Positions 59,310 to 60,534 of a DNA stretch of 60,534 nt are shown here, piece by piece (position 1 is the stretch's first letter; every line of letters starts with the position of its first letter). This DNA comes from Erysipelotrichaceae bacterium (lineage in GTDB: Bacteria; Bacillota_I; Bacilli_A; Erysipelotrichales; Erysipelotrichaceae). The stretch covers positions 1-60,534 of the forward strand of contig JAFYHQ010000028.1 in NCBI GenBank assembly GCA_017539105.1. Direction: 5' to 3'. A model generated the notes under the pieces. That model was not told the DNA's origin and did no database searches. It saw nothing but the letters and a program-made list of their open reading frames with translations. The translations under genes and the position numbers were made by a program.

Positions 59310-60230
59310 CTAGTATCTGTATTCGTGATCTTCCAGCGTATAAGTCTTTTGGAATTTTTCTTCAGGATAGGCTTTCCTGATTTCAATCAGATTCAATACA
59401 TCATAGCCGTTGGTCTTCAGGAAGTTCAGCATCTCATGGTTGTTCGGATGCACATAGAAATACAGCGTGTCATTGTCGTAATCCATTGCGATGCTCTCGG
59501 CATGATTCAGCAGCATCTTTCCTACGCCCTTTTTACGGTCTTCCTTGCGTACATAGATCGATTCCAGCCATACCACATCCCCATCGATACGGCAGACGGC
59601 GTAAGCGATGTAACGTCCGTTATCGCTGATCGCAAAGATCGGATAGCCTTTGGAAAGATAATAACGCAGCTCGCTCATGGAATCATCGACATCTCCTTCA
59701 TAGTCCTGTTCCCTGAAACGGGCCAGCGTCTTTCTGAATTCCTGCACAAGATAAGCGAGACCATAGGCATTGTCTTCATCGATCTTGATCAGACGATAGT
59801 TGTGCCTGCTGATGATCTTAGGCTCTTTCGGTTCCTCATAAGTGAAGGGTTCATCCGAAAGATACTCGATTCCATAGTATTCGCACCAGTCGATGGCGAT
59901 CCCCTCATGGATCATCTGCCGGTAATCCAGCCATTTGTCGGTCAGACCGAAACGTTCCAGCGTCGAACGGAAACGCCGGAATGCCCCTGCTCCGCGGATC
60001 GCTTCCGCCAGCCACTCGGATGCTTCCGGTTCATCCAGTTCTTCGATGAAATGCTGCATCGTCTGATAGTCGTCGATCTGCTTATGCGTAGGCAACGGAA
60101 TAAGCTCTTTCTCATCGAAATCATCATCTTCTTTCATCACGATACGTTCTTCGGGAAGAAAATAGTAATACCTCGTATTGACATCGGTATTATCTAACGC
60201 TTCCACCAGTTCACTTAATTTTATTTGCAT
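59310..60230 (-). CDS. UPF0158-GNAT acetyltransferase fusion
   Basis: Two parts in 306 residues. Residues about 1-135 resemble UPF0158: IPLPTHKQIDDYQTMQHFI, then EAIRGAGAFRRFRSTLER and WLDYRQMIHEGIAIDWCE. Residues about 145-300 are a GNAT domain with the acetyl-CoA loop IYVRKEDRKKGVGKMLLNH and the end HEMLNFLKTNGYDVLNLIE. Neither substrate is known; the first domain is of unknown function in all species. AGGAAGTG lies before the start. It is 4 nt downstream of the membrane gene cut by the window edge. Confidence 0.75.
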   Translation of the reverse strand: MQIKLSELVEALDNTDVNTRYYYFLPEERIVMKEDDDFDEKELIPLPTHKQIDDYQTMQHFIEELDEPEASEWLAEAIRGAGAFRRFRSTLERFGLTDKWLDYRQMIHEGIAIDWCEYYGIEYLSDEPFTYEEPKEPKIISRHNYRLIKIDEDNAYGLAYLVQEFRKTLARFREQDYEGDVDDSMSELRYYLSKGYPIFAISDNGRYIAYAVCRIDGDVVWLESIYVRKEDRKKGVGKMLLNHAESIAMDYDNDTLYFYVHPNNHEMLNFLKTNGYDVLNLIEIRKAYPEEKFQKTYTLEDHEYRY

Positions 60231-60234
60231 AGTT

Positions 60235-60534
60235 TCACTTCCTGTCGTTCAATTTAAATATATCATAGCGGAAAAGATAGGGATAGATTCCAATCGATAC
60301 AAAACATGCCAGCCCATAACGGAACGTACGGAACAGATGGGCCAGAAAAGTATCCGACTCCATGAATATGACGCTGAAAGGGATCTTCAGTCCTTCCGCA
60401 ACGATCATGAATACGATGGTTCCGCCGATCAGACGCAGAAGTATCCTGAATGCATTGCGGGTATTGTCGAACCAGATATAGCGTTCCTCAAACAGATCGC
60501 CTGTCGTAAAGCCCAGCAGCAAGCCATAGGAAGA
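60235..60534 (-). CDS. C-terminal part of a membrane protein, possibly PAP2 type
   Basis: The frame is open to the right edge, so the gene starts outside the window. The visible 99 residues have the segments YGLLLGFTTGDLFEERYIWFD, IGGTIVFMIVAEGLKIPF and FRYGLACFVSIGIYPYLF. The pattern GxxLGFxxGxxxExRY is common at the C-terminal end of PAP2-type membrane phosphatases, but the catalytic motifs would lie upstream. The first visible motif is written here in short form only. Confidence 0.45.
   Translation of the reverse strand, partial: SSYGLLLGFTTGDLFEERYIWFDNTRNAFRILLRLIGGTIVFMIVAEGLKIPFSVIFMESDTFLAHLFRTFRYGLACFVSIGIYPYLFRYDIFKLNDRK

Noticed and set aside
59301-60197. 298-codon plus-strand frame opposite the UPF0158-GNAT gene
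   Set aside because: No start signal or domain; the minus-strand gene has a conserved acetyl-CoA loop.
1-60534. CRISPR arrays, insertion sequences, prophage genes or rRNA
   Set aside because: No regular direct repeats with spacers, no transposase or phage structural proteins and no rRNA sequence were seen on either strand.

Overview
The window looks like core chromosome of a low-to-mid GC Bacillota, most likely an Erysipelotrichia (Erysipelotrichaceae-like) gut anaerobe. This is inferred from gene order and protein types: rpsF-ssb-rpsR, yybS-gdpP-rplI-dnaB, rpmE-tdk-prfA-prmC, ychF-tilS-hpt-ftsH-hslO-dusB and cdaA-cdaR-glmM, a CcpA-type cre site, a FeoA-FeoB fusion, and an oxygen-sensitive glycyl radical enzyme. 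No phage, insertion sequence or CRISPR array was seen. Most genes lie on the minus strand in tight operons with 4-nt or longer overlaps, and many intrinsic terminators contain or touch the stop codon of the gene they end.

Layout from left to right. 1-4168: a large broken surface protein (signal peptide, InlB-type repeat, beta-helix-like repeats, BspA-type leucine-rich repeats, Ig-like domain, SLH repeats). A (TA)n tract causes a frameshift in it and an in-frame stop interrupts it. 4391-11045: housekeeping cluster dusB, hslO, ftsH, hpt, tilS, ychF. 11095-20035: GNAT enzyme, prmC, prfA, tdk, rpmE, murA, two unassigned envelope or cytosolic proteins, a TrmR-like methyltransferase and a phosphohexomutase. 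20085-28137: ptsH with a cre site inside its promoter, rlmH, an HtrA-like protease, an M23 peptidase, dnaB, rplI, gdpP, yybS. 28185-29219: rpsR, ssb, rpsF with an S6:S18-type leader. 29301-36643: feoAB, divergent rqcH, rluB-type pseudouridine synthase, and a large glucosaminidase.

36672-44157 reads as one long operon: response regulator, histidine kinase, alpha/beta hydrolase, membrane-anchored MurF, D-Ala-D-Ala ligase, a 27-residue membrane peptide, VanY-type carboxypeptidase and a sortase-like protein. It places D-Ala-D-Ala synthesis, attachment and trimming behind one two-component system. 44182-47898 is the c-di-AMP synthesis operon (cdaA, cdaR, glmM); the matching phosphodiesterase GdpP is at 25205-27169. 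48131-48780 is a HigBA-like toxin-antitoxin pair. 48784-53596 is a glycyl radical enzyme with its activase, divergent from a P-loop kinase-like protein and an MFS transporter. 53643-57368 holds membrane and O-acetylation-type envelope genes. 57455-58346 holds tRNA-Asp, -Gly and -Ser, a divergent dut, and tRNA-Arg one base after the dut stop codon. The right end has a lipase-like hydrolase, a UPF0158-GNAT fusion and a membrane protein cut by the window edge.

The points most worth a second look are the slippable repeat in the surface protein, the van-like two-component/D-Ala-D-Ala operon, a sortase with no catalytic arginine, a C-W-E type glycyl radical enzyme of unknown substrate, a split OatA-like pair with tandem SGNH domains, the dut/tRNA-Arg junction, and several start codons placed 6-12 nt after a -10 box with no ribosome binding site.
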